A stretch of 64,000 nt of DNA from Acidobacteriota bacterium. Lineage in GTDB: Bacteria; Acidobacteriota; Aminicenantia; Aminicenantales; Saccharicenantaceae. The DNA lies in NCBI GenBank assembly GCA_033549365.1, contig JAWSUF010000003.1:1-64000 (forward strand), given 5' to 3'. The position numbers and the translations under genes are program-made. Positions 8,047 to 16,512 of this stretch are shown here, one piece after another; position 1 is the stretch's first letter, and each line of letters begins with the position of its first letter. The notes beneath the pieces were generated by a model. The model saw only the letters and a program-made list of their open reading frames with translations, searched no databases and had not been told where the DNA came from.

Positions 8047-9444
8047 GTGGAATTCATCAACCGGGAAACGGAACTGGCCTTTCTGGAGGGATGCTGGCGC
8101 GAAGAGAGCGCCGGGCTTGTCGTCCTCTGGGGAAAGCGGCGGGTCGGCAAAACCGAGCTTGTCAAACGTTTTGTCGAAGGCAAACCGCACATCTACTTTC
8201 TGGCCGAAACGACCGGCCCGAAGGAGCAGCTCCTCAGGTTTTCGCGGGCCGTCGGCCGGTTCTTCAGCGAGCCCCTGCTCGAAACGCGGGGTTTCACCGA
8301 TTGGGAGGAGATCTTTGTCTATCTCCGGAAGAAAAACCGCAGGATCGTCCTCGCCGTCGACGAATTCCCCTATCTGATCCAGTCCAATCCGGCCGCGCCG
8401 AGCCTTTTCCAGAAGGGTTGGGACGAACACCTGTCGAAGAGCCCGGTTTGCCTTGTCCTTCTCGGGTCGAGCATAGCCATGATGGAAAACGAGGTCCTGG
8501 GCCGCCGGAGCCCGCTTTTCGGACGGCGGACCGGTCAATGGCGGGTCGACCCCATGAGCTTTCGCGCCGCATCCGGTTTCAGAAAGGGTAGCTCGTTCGA
8601 GGACCGTCTTTCGCATTACGCCGTGGCCGGCGGCATTCCAGCCTACTGGCTCCAGTTCGATCGCCGGAGCGACATCTGGAGGAACATCGAAGAACGCGTC
8701 CTGAGCAAGGGGCGGTTTCTCTATGACGAGGTCGAGTTCCTGCTGAGGGAGGAGTTGCGGGAGCCGCGTTATTATTTCGCCCTGCTGCAGGCCGTCGCCC
8801 AGGGCAGGCGGAAGCTCTCCGAGATCGTCAACGCGACGGGGCTGGCCCAGGCCGCGGCCAACAAGTATCTGGGCGTTCTTGCCGATCTGAAGATCGTCGA
8901 ACGCGAAACTCCCGTGACGGAGGAGCGCCCGCTGAAGAGCAAGAAGGGACTGTATCGGATTGTCGACAACTTCGTTCATTTCTGGTTCAAGTTCGTGTTT
9001 CCCCGGCGAGCCGACCTCGAGCTCGGCAAAACGGGCGATGTGCTGAGGGATATCCGGAGGGATTGGGCCGGGTGCGCGGCGCCGGTCTATGAGCAGGTCG
9101 CGCGGGAAATCCTGATGGAAAACGAGGACCGGTTTTTCCGGTTCGATGCCGTGGGGCGATGGTGGGACAAAGGCGAAGAAATCGACCTGGTCGCGCTGAA
9201 CAGGGAGACCAAGCAGGCTCTTCTCGTGGAGGTCAAATGGAGCGAACGGCCGGTCGGACTGGACATCTACGAGGGACTGAAGGCCAAGGCGGGGAAGGTG
9301 AGGAAAACCTTGGGGACGTGGGGCGGAGAGGCCGATCTCCGTTTTTGCTTGTTCGGAAAGAAGGGTTTCACCGAGGCCGTGATGCGGAAAGCGGCGGAGG
9401 AGGGCGTCGCTCTCTTTACGGGCGAGGGGGATTTGCAAGCTTGA
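8047..9444 (+). CDS. AAA+ ATPase with DUF234 C-terminal (PD-(D/E)xK-like) domain, copy 2
   Basis: This 465-residue paralogue of the protein at 5623 has the same domain order. Walker A is GKRRVGKT (29-36), Walker B is VLAVDEFPYL (101-110), and the sensor-like segment is LGSSIAMM. The C-terminal nuclease-like signature is intact here: EIDLVALN followed by LLVEVKW, giving the D...E-x-K pattern. The GTG start at 8047 lies 36 bases after a consensus -10 box. Sequence similarity to copy 1 is moderate, so this is not a recent duplication. Both copies flank the toxin-antitoxin pair and both have private palindrome-covered promoters. Function is unknown; a role in genome-island maintenance or defence is inference. 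Confidence 0.82.
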   Translation: MEFINRETELAFLEGCWREESAGLVVLWGKRRVGKTELVKRFVEGKPHIYFLAETTGPKEQLLRFSRAVGRFFSEPLLETRGFTDWEEIFVYLRKKNRRIVLAVDEFPYLIQSNPAAPSLFQKGWDEHLSKSPVCLVLLGSSIAMMENEVLGRRSPLFGRRTGQWRVDPMSFRAASGFRKGSSFEDRLSHYAVAGGIPAYWLQFDRRSDIWRNIEERVLSKGRFLYDEVEFLLREELREPRYYFALLQAVAQGRRKLSEIVNATGLAQAAANKYLGVLADLKIVERETPVTEERPLKSKKGLYRIVDNFVHFWFKFVFPRRADLELGKTGDVLRDIRRDWAGCAAPVYEQVAREILMENEDRFFRFDAVGRWWDKGEEIDLVALNRETKQALLVEVKWSERPVGLDIYEGLKAKAGKVRKTLGTWGGEADLRFCLFGKKGFTEAVMRKAAEEGVALFTGEGDLQA

Positions 9445-9448
9445 ATCG

Positions 9449-10708
9449 ATGGAATGTGGCCGAATGTTGAAAAATCCTTCGATTCTTGTTCTGAACCAGT
9501 ATTATCCTCCGGATACGGCCGTGTCCGGCCTGTATGCGGCGGAGATCTGCGCGGGGCTGGCCGCCCGCGGATTCGACGTTCATGTCGTCGCGGGGCAGCC
9601 GAGCTATACGCGTCCGTCGCATGACGCGCCGGCCCGGGAAAGCCGGGACGGCGTCCGGGTCTATCGTGTGCCCATGGGGCGCGCCCGCGGCCGCGAACGA
9701 ATGGCGAGACGGATTGCCGGGTATCTCCGTTATCTCGTCGGCGCCTGGAGAACCGGCCGGAAAATCCTGAAGGCGGGGCCCTGCTCGACCGTTCTTGCCT
9801 TCAGCAATCCGCCTGTCATCGGTTATGTGGGCGCGCGGCTGGCCGCGGCGGGAGGATGCCGGTTTGTCTGGGTCCTCCACGACATTCATCCCGATGTTCT
9901 CGCGGTTTCGGGCTGGCGATTACCCCGCCTGATGGTGTGGGCTTGGGAGGTTGCGAATCGCGCCGCTTTTCGCCGGGCCGAGACCGTCGTGGTGCTGAGC
10001 GACGACATGAAGCGGACGCTTGTCGAGCGGAAAGGCGTTCCCGAGAGCAAAGTCCGGGTGATCCCCGTTTGGGGAATCCCGGAAGTCGCGCCGGCGGAGC
10101 ATCCTCCCGGCCCGAGGGACGAGTGGGGCGCGGCCGAGGGCGAGCTATTGCTTTTGACGTCCGGCAACATGGGCGTCATGCATCCCCTGGATGAGATCCT
10201 GGATGCGGCGAAGCGGTTTGCCGACCGGCCCGTCCGCTTTGTCTTTACGGGAGAAGGCGTGAAGCGCCGGCGCCTGGAAGCCCGAGCAGCCGCGGAAAAG
10301 ATCGACCGGGCGGTGTTTCTCCCGCGGCTTCCGGATGAACAGCTCGTGCGGCTGTTGAGGGCGGCGGATATCGGCTTGGCCTGTCTTCATCCGGGGCTGG
10401 AGGATCTGGCGTTTCCATCGCGGCTCTGCGCCTATCTGTCAGCAGGCCGGCCGGTGATCGCCATCATGAATTTAATGAGCAGCCTGACCCGCTGGATCGA
10501 GGAAACCGGCTGCGGCTGGAGCGTCTCCGGCGGGCGGGAATTGGAAGATCTCGTCCTGGCGCTTCTGAAAGACCCCGCGGAAATCGCAAGGCGGGGGATC
10601 CGTGCGCGGCAGGTTTATGACGACATGTTTCAACGGGCCGAGATTATCGAGGCGTATGCGAAGCTGGCCGGGTCCGGACTTGCTCCCGCAAGGCGTTCAG
10701 AGAGATAA
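9449..10708 (+). CDS. Family 4 glycosyltransferase (WbuB-like)
   Basis: The protein is a cytosolic GT-B glycosyltransferase of 419 residues. It shows the N-terminal NQYYPPDTAVSGLYAAEI motif, GNMGVMHPLDEILDAA at the start of the nucleotide-binding lobe, and SRLCAYLSAGRPVIA in the donor site, as in WbuB-type N-acetylfucosamine or quinovosamine transferases. Two in-frame ATGs (9449 and 9464) are possible; the shorter reading (MLKNPSILVLNQYY) fits the family start slightly better. It begins 5 bases after the DUF234 ATPase gene but functionally belongs with the downstream aminotransferase. The donor sugar cannot be told from sequence. Confidence 0.85.
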   Translation: MECGRMLKNPSILVLNQYYPPDTAVSGLYAAEICAGLAARGFDVHVVAGQPSYTRPSHDAPARESRDGVRVYRVPMGRARGRERMARRIAGYLRYLVGAWRTGRKILKAGPCSTVLAFSNPPVIGYVGARLAAAGGCRFVWVLHDIHPDVLAVSGWRLPRLMVWAWEVANRAAFRRAETVVVLSDDMKRTLVERKGVPESKVRVIPVWGIPEVAPAEHPPGPRDEWGAAEGELLLLTSGNMGVMHPLDEILDAAKRFADRPVRFVFTGEGVKRRRLEARAAAEKIDRAVFLPRLPDEQLVRLLRAADIGLACLHPGLEDLAFPSRLCAYLSAGRPVIAIMNLMSSLTRWIEETGCGWSVSGGRELEDLVLALLKDPAEIARRGIRARQVYDDMFQRAEIIEAYAKLAGSGLAPARRSER

Positions 10709-10731
10709 TGCGGCATGAACAAGGAGAATTC

Positions 10732-11871
10732 ATGAAAGTTCCATTGCTCGATCTCAAAGCGCAGTACGCCGGGATCCGGGACGACATCCGCCGCGCCGTC
10801 GATGAAGTCATGGACTCCCAGTATTTCATTCTGGGGCCCAAAGTCGAAGAGCTCGAACACCGGATCGCCGAATATTCCGGAACTGAGCACGCCGTCGGCG
10901 TCTCATCCGGAACGGACGCACTTCTGGCCGCCCTCATGGCCGCGGACGTCGGGCCCGGCGACGAGGTCATCACCACGCCCTTCACATTCTTTTCGACGGC
11001 AGGGGCCGTCTCGCGGCTGGGCGCCCGGCCGGTCTTTGTCGACATCGATCCCGTGACCTTCAACATGGACCCGGCGAAGATCGCGGGGGCCGTTTCGCCG
11101 CGGACGAAGGCGCTGATCCCCATCCATCTTTTCGGGCAGTGCGCCGACATGGACCCGATCCTGGAGGCGGCCCGGGCGAGCGGGCTCTGCGTCATCGAGG
11201 ACGCCGCCCAGTCGATCGGCGCCGAATACAAGGAGAAGCGGGCCGGGTCCATGGGTCATATGGGAATTTTCTCGTTTTTCCCGTCGAAAAACCTGGGCGG
11301 ATTCGGCGACGGCGGGATGGTCGTGACCCGGGACGAGGCGCTTCGCGAAAAGCTCGAGATGATCCGCGTCCATGGCTCGAAGCCCAAGTATTTCCACAAG
11401 ATCGTGGGTGCGAATTTCCGGCTGGATGCGCTGCAGGCGGCCGTTCTCATCGTCAAGCTCGGCCATCTCGACGCCTGGTCAAAGAAGAGACGGGAGAATG
11501 CCGCGATCTACGACGCCGGGTTCGCCGAGTCCGGGCTGGTCGCCGCCGGGCATGTCGTGACGCCGGTCGCCGTGTATCGAGAGGGCGGAGATGTGAACCA
11601 TCACATCTACAACCAGTATACGATCCGGACGACGGACAGAGAGCGGAGAGACGCCCTGCGGGCCTTCCTGGCTGAAAACGGCATCGGGGCGGAAATCTAT
11701 TATCCCGTGCCGCTTCACCTGCAGGAATGCTTCCGGGATCTGGGCTATAAGGAAGGAGATTTTCCGGAGAGTGAAGCCGCGTCGGCCCGCGTCCTGTCCC
11801 TTCCGATCTATCCCGAACTCACGGCGGAGCAGCAGCAGTATGTCGTCCGCAAAATCGCCGAATTCTTCTAG
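10732..11871 (+). CDS. DegT/DnrJ/EryC1/StrS-family sugar aminotransferase
   Basis: This is a PLP-dependent enzyme that aminates a keto-sugar nucleotide, making for example a UDP- or dTDP-linked amino deoxyhexose. The 379-residue protein starts at ATG 10732, preceded by AAGGAG. Motifs are SSGTDALLAALMA (58-70), VIEDAAQSIGAEY (154-166) and SFFPSKNLGGFGDGG, with the PLP lysine at 186. The C-terminal part has YPVPLHLQECF, typical of the WlbE/FdtB/VioA-like branch. Its substrate could be the 4-keto sugar from the CapD-like enzyme at 2250 or a 3-keto sugar. The gene overlaps the end of the preceding glycosyltransferase reading region by spacing only, suggesting one transcript. Confidence 0.9.
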   Translation: MKVPLLDLKAQYAGIRDDIRRAVDEVMDSQYFILGPKVEELEHRIAEYSGTEHAVGVSSGTDALLAALMAADVGPGDEVITTPFTFFSTAGAVSRLGARPVFVDIDPVTFNMDPAKIAGAVSPRTKALIPIHLFGQCADMDPILEAARASGLCVIEDAAQSIGAEYKEKRAGSMGHMGIFSFFPSKNLGGFGDGGMVVTRDEALREKLEMIRVHGSKPKYFHKIVGANFRLDALQAAVLIVKLGHLDAWSKKRRENAAIYDAGFAESGLVAAGHVVTPVAVYREGGDVNHHIYNQYTIRTTDRERRDALRAFLAENGIGAEIYYPVPLHLQECFRDLGYKEGDFPESEAASARVLSLPIYPELTAEQQQYVVRKIAEFF

Positions 11872-11885
11872 CCGAGCGCCTTATC

Positions 11886-11920
11886 CTGCTTTGGCTGCTG
11901 GATAGCATTGATAATAAAAA
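11886..11920 (+). repeat. Solo half-copy of the palindromic repeat family
   Basis: CTGCTTTGGCTGCTGGAT followed by a GATAATAAAA-type segment matches the left arm of the elements at 18242, 40569 and 55460. No right arm is visible downstream, where coding sequence begins. The TTG at 11908 used as start by the next gene lies inside this half-copy. Confidence 0.7.
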
Positions 11921-13050
11921 CATCGATCGTCATGCCCTGCCTCGATGAAGAGCGATTCATCGGGCGGGCGGTCGAAAGCCTGCTCGAAGGCGCGGGGGAC
12001 GATGTCGAAATTCTCGTCGTCGATGGGGGAAGCCGGGATCAGACGCGAGATCTCGTCCGGGGATTCGCCGAGCGCGGCGCCCCGGTGCGGCTTCTCGACA
12101 ATCCCCGCCGTCGCGTCAGCGCGGCCATGAACATCGGGATCCGCGAGGCGCGCGGCGATTGGATTGTGCGGGCCGATGCCCACTGTGTCTATCCGCCGCG
12201 ATACGCGCGGCGGTGCGTCGAACTCCTGGAGAAGACGGGCGCGGCCAACGCGGGCGGCGTCCAGGTCCCGGTCGTCGAGGCATTGGAGGCGCGCGCCGGG
12301 GGCGGTTCAGGCCGCGGCTTTCAGGCGGCGGTCGCCCTGGCTCTGCGCCATCCGCTGGGCGTCGGAAACGCCCGCTGGCGCCTGGGACGGCGAAGCGGAT
12401 TTGTCGATACGGTCTATCTGGGCGCGTTCCGGCGGGACCTCTTCGAGGAGATCGGCGGCTTCGACGAGGAGGCCGACTCCAACCAGGACGCCGAGTTGAA
12501 CATGCGGATCCGTGCCGCCGGCAAGACGGTTTATCTCGACCACACGCTCGAGGTCCTCTATTATCCGCGGGAGAGTCTCCGCGGGCTGGCCCGCCAGTTT
12601 TTCCGCTACGGCCGGGGCCGGGCCCGGACGGCCCTGAAGCACCGGCGGCTGACGTCGTGGCGCCAGGCGGCCGCGCCGCTTCTCCTCGTTGGATTGGGAG
12701 GATCGCTGGTTGCGGCGGTCCTGAATCCGATGTTTCTGCTCGTCCCGGCGGCTTATGCGGCAGGGCTTGCCGTATTTGCGCTTCTCTCCCGATTCCCCGG
12801 CCTGAAATGCGGCGGCCGTGAGGAAAGTCCGGGGCCATTCGCCGGAACCGGGCGCGTCCCGGCTTCGACGAGGTCCGCGGCGAACGCGCAAGGACAGGCG
12901 GGGGCCCGAGCCGGTTTGGGCTGTCGCCTCCGCGTTGCCCTCGTCTGGGCGGTGATGCACATCAGCTGGGGTGCGGGATTCCTCAGCGACCCGTTTCTCC
13001 GGAGGAAGTCCGCCGTCATCGGCAATGTCGACTCCGGATCGATGCGGTAA
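11908..13050 (+). CDS. Family 2 glycosyltransferase (ExoA-like) with C-terminal membrane helices
   Basis: The 380-residue protein has a GT-A domain opening with TSIVMPCLDEERFIGRAVES, a DGGSRDQT motif and RADAHCVYPPRYARR (the D-x-D equivalent). It continues with DEEADSNQDAELNMRIRAAG and FFRYGRGRARTALKH, all typical of succinoglycan ExoA-like glycosyltransferases. Two to three hydrophobic helices follow near residues 255-290 and 345-365. Between them lies a low-complexity, Gly/Arg/Ala-rich insert (bases about 12808-12922). The only plausible start is TTG at 11908, located within a repeat-element arm and lacking a clear ribosome binding site. The next internal Met (11932) would cut into the first beta-strand motif. 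Confidence 0.82.
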   Translation: MIIKTSIVMPCLDEERFIGRAVESLLEGAGDDVEILVVDGGSRDQTRDLVRGFAERGAPVRLLDNPRRRVSAAMNIGIREARGDWIVRADAHCVYPPRYARRCVELLEKTGAANAGGVQVPVVEALEARAGGGSGRGFQAAVALALRHPLGVGNARWRLGRRSGFVDTVYLGAFRRDLFEEIGGFDEEADSNQDAELNMRIRAAGKTVYLDHTLEVLYYPRESLRGLARQFFRYGRGRARTALKHRRLTSWRQAAAPLLLVGLGGSLVAAVLNPMFLLVPAAYAAGLAVFALLSRFPGLKCGGREESPGPFAGTGRVPASTRSAANAQGQAGARAGLGCRLRVALVWAVMHISWGAGFLSDPFLRRKSAVIGNVDSGSMR

Positions 13051-13058
13051 CCGGGCTC

Positions 13059-13086
13059 TTGATCGGCTCTTGATTTAAGATATGAT
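13059..13086 (+). promoter_or_regulatory. Promoter of the YdcF-like gene
   Basis: TTGATC (13059-13064) and TATGAT (13081-13086) are separated by 16 bases. The ATG at 13109 follows with GGGAGG (13094-13099) as ribosome binding site. Confidence 0.45.
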
Positions 13087-13108
13087 GGATGGGGCGGGAG
13101 GTTATGCC

Positions 13109-13822
13109 ATGAAAAAAATCGTCCGGATCTTCAGGGGGTTGTTTGCCGCGGTCGGAATCCTGACGGTTCTGTTTATCGCCTGGATGGCGGCCGGCCTGCC
13201 GATCTTCATCGACCGGTGGCTCGTGAAGACGGAGCCTCCGGTCGAGGCCGATTACATTGTCTGCCTGACGAACGGCTTTTTCGCGAACAATATTCCCACC
13301 GAGGCGGGCTTCCAGCGGATCTACACCTCCATCCAGCTCCATGCCGACGGCTATGGAAAAAAAGTCGTGATCTCGGGGGGCGGCGCGGGGCGCGTGACCG
13401 AGGCGGAAATCTACGGCGAGGCGGCCGTATGGATGGGGCTTCCGCCCGAGGCGTTGGCCTTCGATCCGAAATCGGGATCGACGGTCGACCATCCCCGGTA
13501 TATCCTGGAAGCGGAAGGCGTGGAGATCACGCGCGACAGCAACCTTCTGATCGTGACCTCGCCCCATCATGCGCGGCGTGTCTGGCTGTGTTTTAGGAAG
13601 GCCGGCTACACGAACTACCGGATCGTCGCACGGCATACGGCCCGAAAAGCCGGACCGGAGATCGTGCGCACCCAGCGGGTTTCCGAGTTCAAGGAGTTCC
13701 GGCCCAGCGGGAAAGTCTATGACGACCCCATCCTGACGTCCCGCCGCAGAGTAACGAATCTCATGTCCGCGCTCCGGGAGTGGGCGGGGATTGCCTATTA
13801 TAAGGTTAAGGGTTATATCTGA
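13109..13822 (+). CDS. YdcF/DUF218-family membrane-anchored protein
   Basis: The 237-residue protein has one N-terminal membrane helix (about residues 8-30) and a DUF218 domain. The domain opens with ADYIVCLTNG and continues with GKKVVISGGGAG, TEAEIYGEAAVWMGLP and LLIVTSPHHARRVWLCFRKAG, the usual strand-and-helix order of the YdcF/SanA/ElyC family. Members act in envelope or polysaccharide processes, and the biochemical role is mostly unknown. ATG 13109 is chosen over the upstream reading (13082) because GGGAGG precedes it and the upstream residues are not family-like. It sits among polysaccharide genes. Confidence 0.82.
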   Translation: MKKIVRIFRGLFAAVGILTVLFIAWMAAGLPIFIDRWLVKTEPPVEADYIVCLTNGFFANNIPTEAGFQRIYTSIQLHADGYGKKVVISGGGAGRVTEAEIYGEAAVWMGLPPEALAFDPKSGSTVDHPRYILEAEGVEITRDSNLLIVTSPHHARRVWLCFRKAGYTNYRIVARHTARKAGPEIVRTQRVSEFKEFRPSGKVYDDPILTSRRRVTNLMSALREWAGIAYYKVKGYI

Positions 13823-13836
13823 CGGTCCGTGATCCG

Positions 13837-14874
13837 GTGTTTTCGAGATTGGGAGTGAGGTCGCGCCGTCGGCGATGGACGCCCGCGGCAGCCGTCATCG
13901 TCACCGCGGCGGCCGTCTGGCTCAGCGTAAGAAAGACGGATTGGGGGGGCGTTCGGGAAGCCTTTGTCCGGGCGGACTATGGACTTGTCGCGGCGGCGGT
14001 TGGTGTTTCGCTCCTGGCCGTTGTTGCACTCAGCGTGAGGTGGCGTTTTCTGCTGCGGCCGGGCGGTGATGTCGGTGTGGGCGAGCTTTTCAAACTGAAC
14101 ATTGTCTCGCAGGCCATCAACATCCTGGCTCCGGGGCGCTTCGGCGAAGTGGCCCGATCGGTGATGGTCGCCCGGACCGGAGGCGACGCAGGCGGGGGGA
14201 TTTCGACCGCTTTCGCGCTGGGCACGGTCGCCGTCGAAAAGGCGCTCGATTTCCTGGTGTTTGTGGTTCTGTGGGCGCTTGTCCCAGCGCTGTTTTCGAT
14301 GCGGACGGCCGTGCGGGAATACACGGCGGCCGCGGTGCTGGGAGGCGTCCTGGCCGCGGTGCTTGCCGTCTTTGCCTGGAAACCGGAGTCCGTGCTGCGG
14401 GCGGCCGGAAAGGCCCTGCGTTTTCTGCCGGCGAAATTCCGAAGCGGCGGGGCGGACTTTGCGGAGAAGGGCGTCGAAGCCTTCCGGATCCTGCGGCGGC
14501 CGGGCGCGGCGCCTGTTCTGGGCGGCCTGACGCTGCTTGTCCTGGCCGGGGAGGTCCTGCCGATCTGGCTGCTCTTTCGGGCCCTCGGACTGGACGTTCC
14601 GTTCTGGACCGCCTTTTTCGTCCTCATCGTTCTCCAGGTCGGGAAACTGCCGCCGTCCCTTCCGGGGAAAATCGGCGTCTACCAGTTTGCCGTGATTATG
14701 GCTCTGGCGCCCTTCGGTGTGGAGAGGGACGCGGCTCTTGGCTACGGCATCATGCTTCATATTGTGACGTTCGTGCCGCGAATTGTGCTGGGTTTGGTTT
14801 TCGGCGCCGGGATGGGCGCTGCGATATGGAGGGGTGGAATGCCGGCGGAAAACCGGGAGGCTGGTGCGAAATGA
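13837..14874 (+). CDS. Flippase-like membrane protein (UPF0104 / LPG-synthase TM domain)
   Basis: The 345-residue protein has about eight predicted membrane helices. It shows family features: VALSVRWRFLLRP near residues 64-76, NILAPGRFGEVARS near 96-109, TVAVEKALDFLVF, and a late KLPPSLPGKIGVYQF motif. Proteins of the lysylphosphatidylglycerol-synthase transmembrane family in polysaccharide loci are thought to move lipid-linked sugars or to act with glycosyltransferases; the exact role is not known. The start is GTG 13837, 14 bases after the previous gene. The stop overlaps the next start (ATGA at 14871-14874), indicating translational coupling. Confidence 0.8.
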   Translation: MFSRLGVRSRRRRWTPAAAVIVTAAAVWLSVRKTDWGGVREAFVRADYGLVAAAVGVSLLAVVALSVRWRFLLRPGGDVGVGELFKLNIVSQAINILAPGRFGEVARSVMVARTGGDAGGGISTAFALGTVAVEKALDFLVFVVLWALVPALFSMRTAVREYTAAAVLGGVLAAVLAVFAWKPESVLRAAGKALRFLPAKFRSGGADFAEKGVEAFRILRRPGAAPVLGGLTLLVLAGEVLPIWLLFRALGLDVPFWTAFFVLIVLQVGKLPPSLPGKIGVYQFAVIMALAPFGVERDAALGYGIMLHIVTFVPRIVLGLVFGAGMGAAIWRGGMPAENREAGAK

Positions 14875-15785
14875 GGTTTTACGGTTTTTCGCCGCGGCGT
14901 GTGCTCGTCCGGAAACACCTCGGGGAGCGGCCGGAGGACGTCGTTTTGGAAATCGGCCCGGGGTCGGGAAACACGGCGCGGGCGGTCCTCGGCCGGACGG
15001 CCGGATATTGGGGCGTCGATATCTCCGAGGCGGCCGTGCGGAACCTGCGCGAGGCCTTCGATGGGCGCCGGGATGTCGTTTTCGAGGCGGCCGATGTCTG
15101 CGGGGGAGGATTTTTGGGTCGGACCTTCGACCGGGTGTTCTCCGTGGACACGCTGGAGCATGTCGCGGATGGTGCGGCTTTTTTTGGGTTTGCAGGGCGG
15201 CATCTTGCGGAGGGAGGAACAGCGGTTGTCTGCTTTCCGAACGGGATGCCGGAACCGAAGGGGGACGCGGGGGTGCGGCACGGCGCGACCTGGTTCGAAA
15301 CGCGCGAAGAGCTGGAGAGCGCGGCGCGGGCGGCCGGCTTCGAGATCGAGGAGATGCTCGAGATCCGCGACACGGCGTGGCAGCGTGGGGTACGGGTCGT
15401 GTTGTGGGAGGGACCGAGGCTGGTTGCCTTGGGGTTGTTGCGGGTCTTGAGGGCGATACGGGAAAATAAACCGGATGTCCCGGTAGGCCGAAGTTCGAGA
15501 GTTTCGCGTCCGGGAGAGGCGACTTGCGAAGCTGACAAATGCGATTCGGGCTCGAGACGGCCGTCGGATCGGGACACCTATGAGGGAACGGAGTCTTTCC
15601 GCATCAATGCGCGGGGGGGCGTTGTCCGCGATGCGGCGGCCCTTTGGGCGGGGATGGCGCAGGGCGCGGCCCGCCTGTTTCCGCCGTACAGGGCTTTTCC
15701 GGCCGGAGCGGATATCATGGAGCGGCGGATTCTTCTGCGACTGCGAAAGACCCGTCCGGAGGCCTCAAAAGAAACCGGTGTTTGA
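14871..15785 (+). CDS. Class I SAM-dependent methyltransferase
   Basis: The 304-residue protein has the SAM-binding motif I VVLEIGPGSGNTAR, motif II around GYWGVDIS and the post-motif FDRVFSVDTLEHVADG, followed by GGTAVVCFPNGMPEP. The start ATG overlaps the previous stop by four bases; a longer in-frame reading from 14271 lies inside the upstream membrane protein and is rejected. After the methyltransferase fold (to about residue 200) there is a low-complexity, Ser/Arg/Asp-rich stretch (bases about 15483-15600) and a short basic C-terminal part. The substrate is unknown, probably a sugar or lipid-linked glycan intermediate given the neighbours. Confidence 0.8.
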   Translation: MRFYGFSPRRVLVRKHLGERPEDVVLEIGPGSGNTARAVLGRTAGYWGVDISEAAVRNLREAFDGRRDVVFEAADVCGGGFLGRTFDRVFSVDTLEHVADGAAFFGFAGRHLAEGGTAVVCFPNGMPEPKGDAGVRHGATWFETREELESAARAAGFEIEEMLEIRDTAWQRGVRVVLWEGPRLVALGLLRVLRAIRENKPDVPVGRSSRVSRPGEATCEADKCDSGSRRPSDRDTYEGTESFRINARGGVVRDAAALWAGMAQGAARLFPPYRAFPAGADIMERRILLRLRKTRPEASKETGV

Positions 15786-15842
15786 CTCAAGAGCTTGTTG
15801 GAATTATTCTTGCCCTATGAATTGTTGGGGCGGAGAGACGGC

Positions 15843-16508
15843 ATGACAACCCTGGCGCGCGGCGGCCGGATCGAACGCGTCGGCACGGACTTCGAAGTTC
15901 GGCGCCGGGCGGGCGGCGCGGCCCGATATGCCGGGGGGTGGGCCAAACGGGCGATCGATGTTCTTGCGTCGGCGCTTCTTCTTGGGCTGAGTCTTCCCTT
16001 CTGGCCGATGCTCGCCCTGATGGTCAAGATCGGGTCGGAGGGGCCCGTGTTTTACAGGCAGACGCGCATGGGGCGGGAAGGGCGCGTGTTTTTCATCCGC
16101 AAGTTCCGGTCCATGATTCACCCGGCCGAGGAGAATGGCGCGCTGTGGGCGGGGGAGGGCGATCCGAGGATCACGGTTGTCGGCCATGTTCTGCGGCGGC
16201 TGCACCTGGATGAGCTGCCTCAGATGCTCAACGTCCTGCGTGGAGACATGAGCCTGGTCGGCCCGCGGCCGGAGAGGCCCGAGTTCGTGCGGCGGCTTGC
16301 GGAGGAAATCCTGCATTACGATCTTCGTCACCGGGTCAAGCCGGGCATCACGGGCTGGGCCCAGGTCAACTACCCCTACGCCTCGTCCATCGAGGCCTCG
16401 CGCGAAAAGCTCGACTGGGATCTGTTTTATGTTTTGAATGCCGGGATGGCCCTGGATATGAAAATCCTGTTGAGGACGGCCTTTGCCGTGCTGAAGTGGC
16501 GGGAGTGA
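15843..16508 (+). CDS. Initiating sugar-phosphate transferase (polyprenyl-phosphate glycosyl-1-phosphate transferase)
   Basis: The protein transfers a sugar-1-phosphate from a nucleotide sugar to undecaprenyl phosphate and so starts glycan assembly at the inner membrane. It is a short form (221 residues) lacking the N-terminal multi-helix domain of WbaP/WcaJ. It has one re-entrant hydrophobic segment (residues about 39-60), then FIRKFRSMIHPAEENG, RRLHLDELPQMLNVLRGDMS and LVGPRPERPEF, the core bacterial sugar transferase motifs. ATG 15843 is preceded by GCGGAGAGA. The upstream TTG at 15795 is less likely. It directly precedes a DUF2142 membrane protein. Confidence 0.9.
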   Translation: MTTLARGGRIERVGTDFEVRRRAGGAARYAGGWAKRAIDVLASALLLGLSLPFWPMLALMVKIGSEGPVFYRQTRMGREGRVFFIRKFRSMIHPAEENGALWAGEGDPRITVVGHVLRRLHLDELPQMLNVLRGDMSLVGPRPERPEFVRRLAEEILHYDLRHRVKPGITGWAQVNYPYASSIEASREKLDWDLFYVLNAGMALDMKILLRTAFAVLKWRE

Positions 16509-16512
16509 GGCC

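Noticed and set aside
14271-15785. A longer start for the methyltransferase at 14871
   Set aside because: The extra 200 residues would lie inside the upstream membrane-protein gene in another frame and are Arg/Gly/Pro-rich; the ATGA overlap at 14871 is the natural start.
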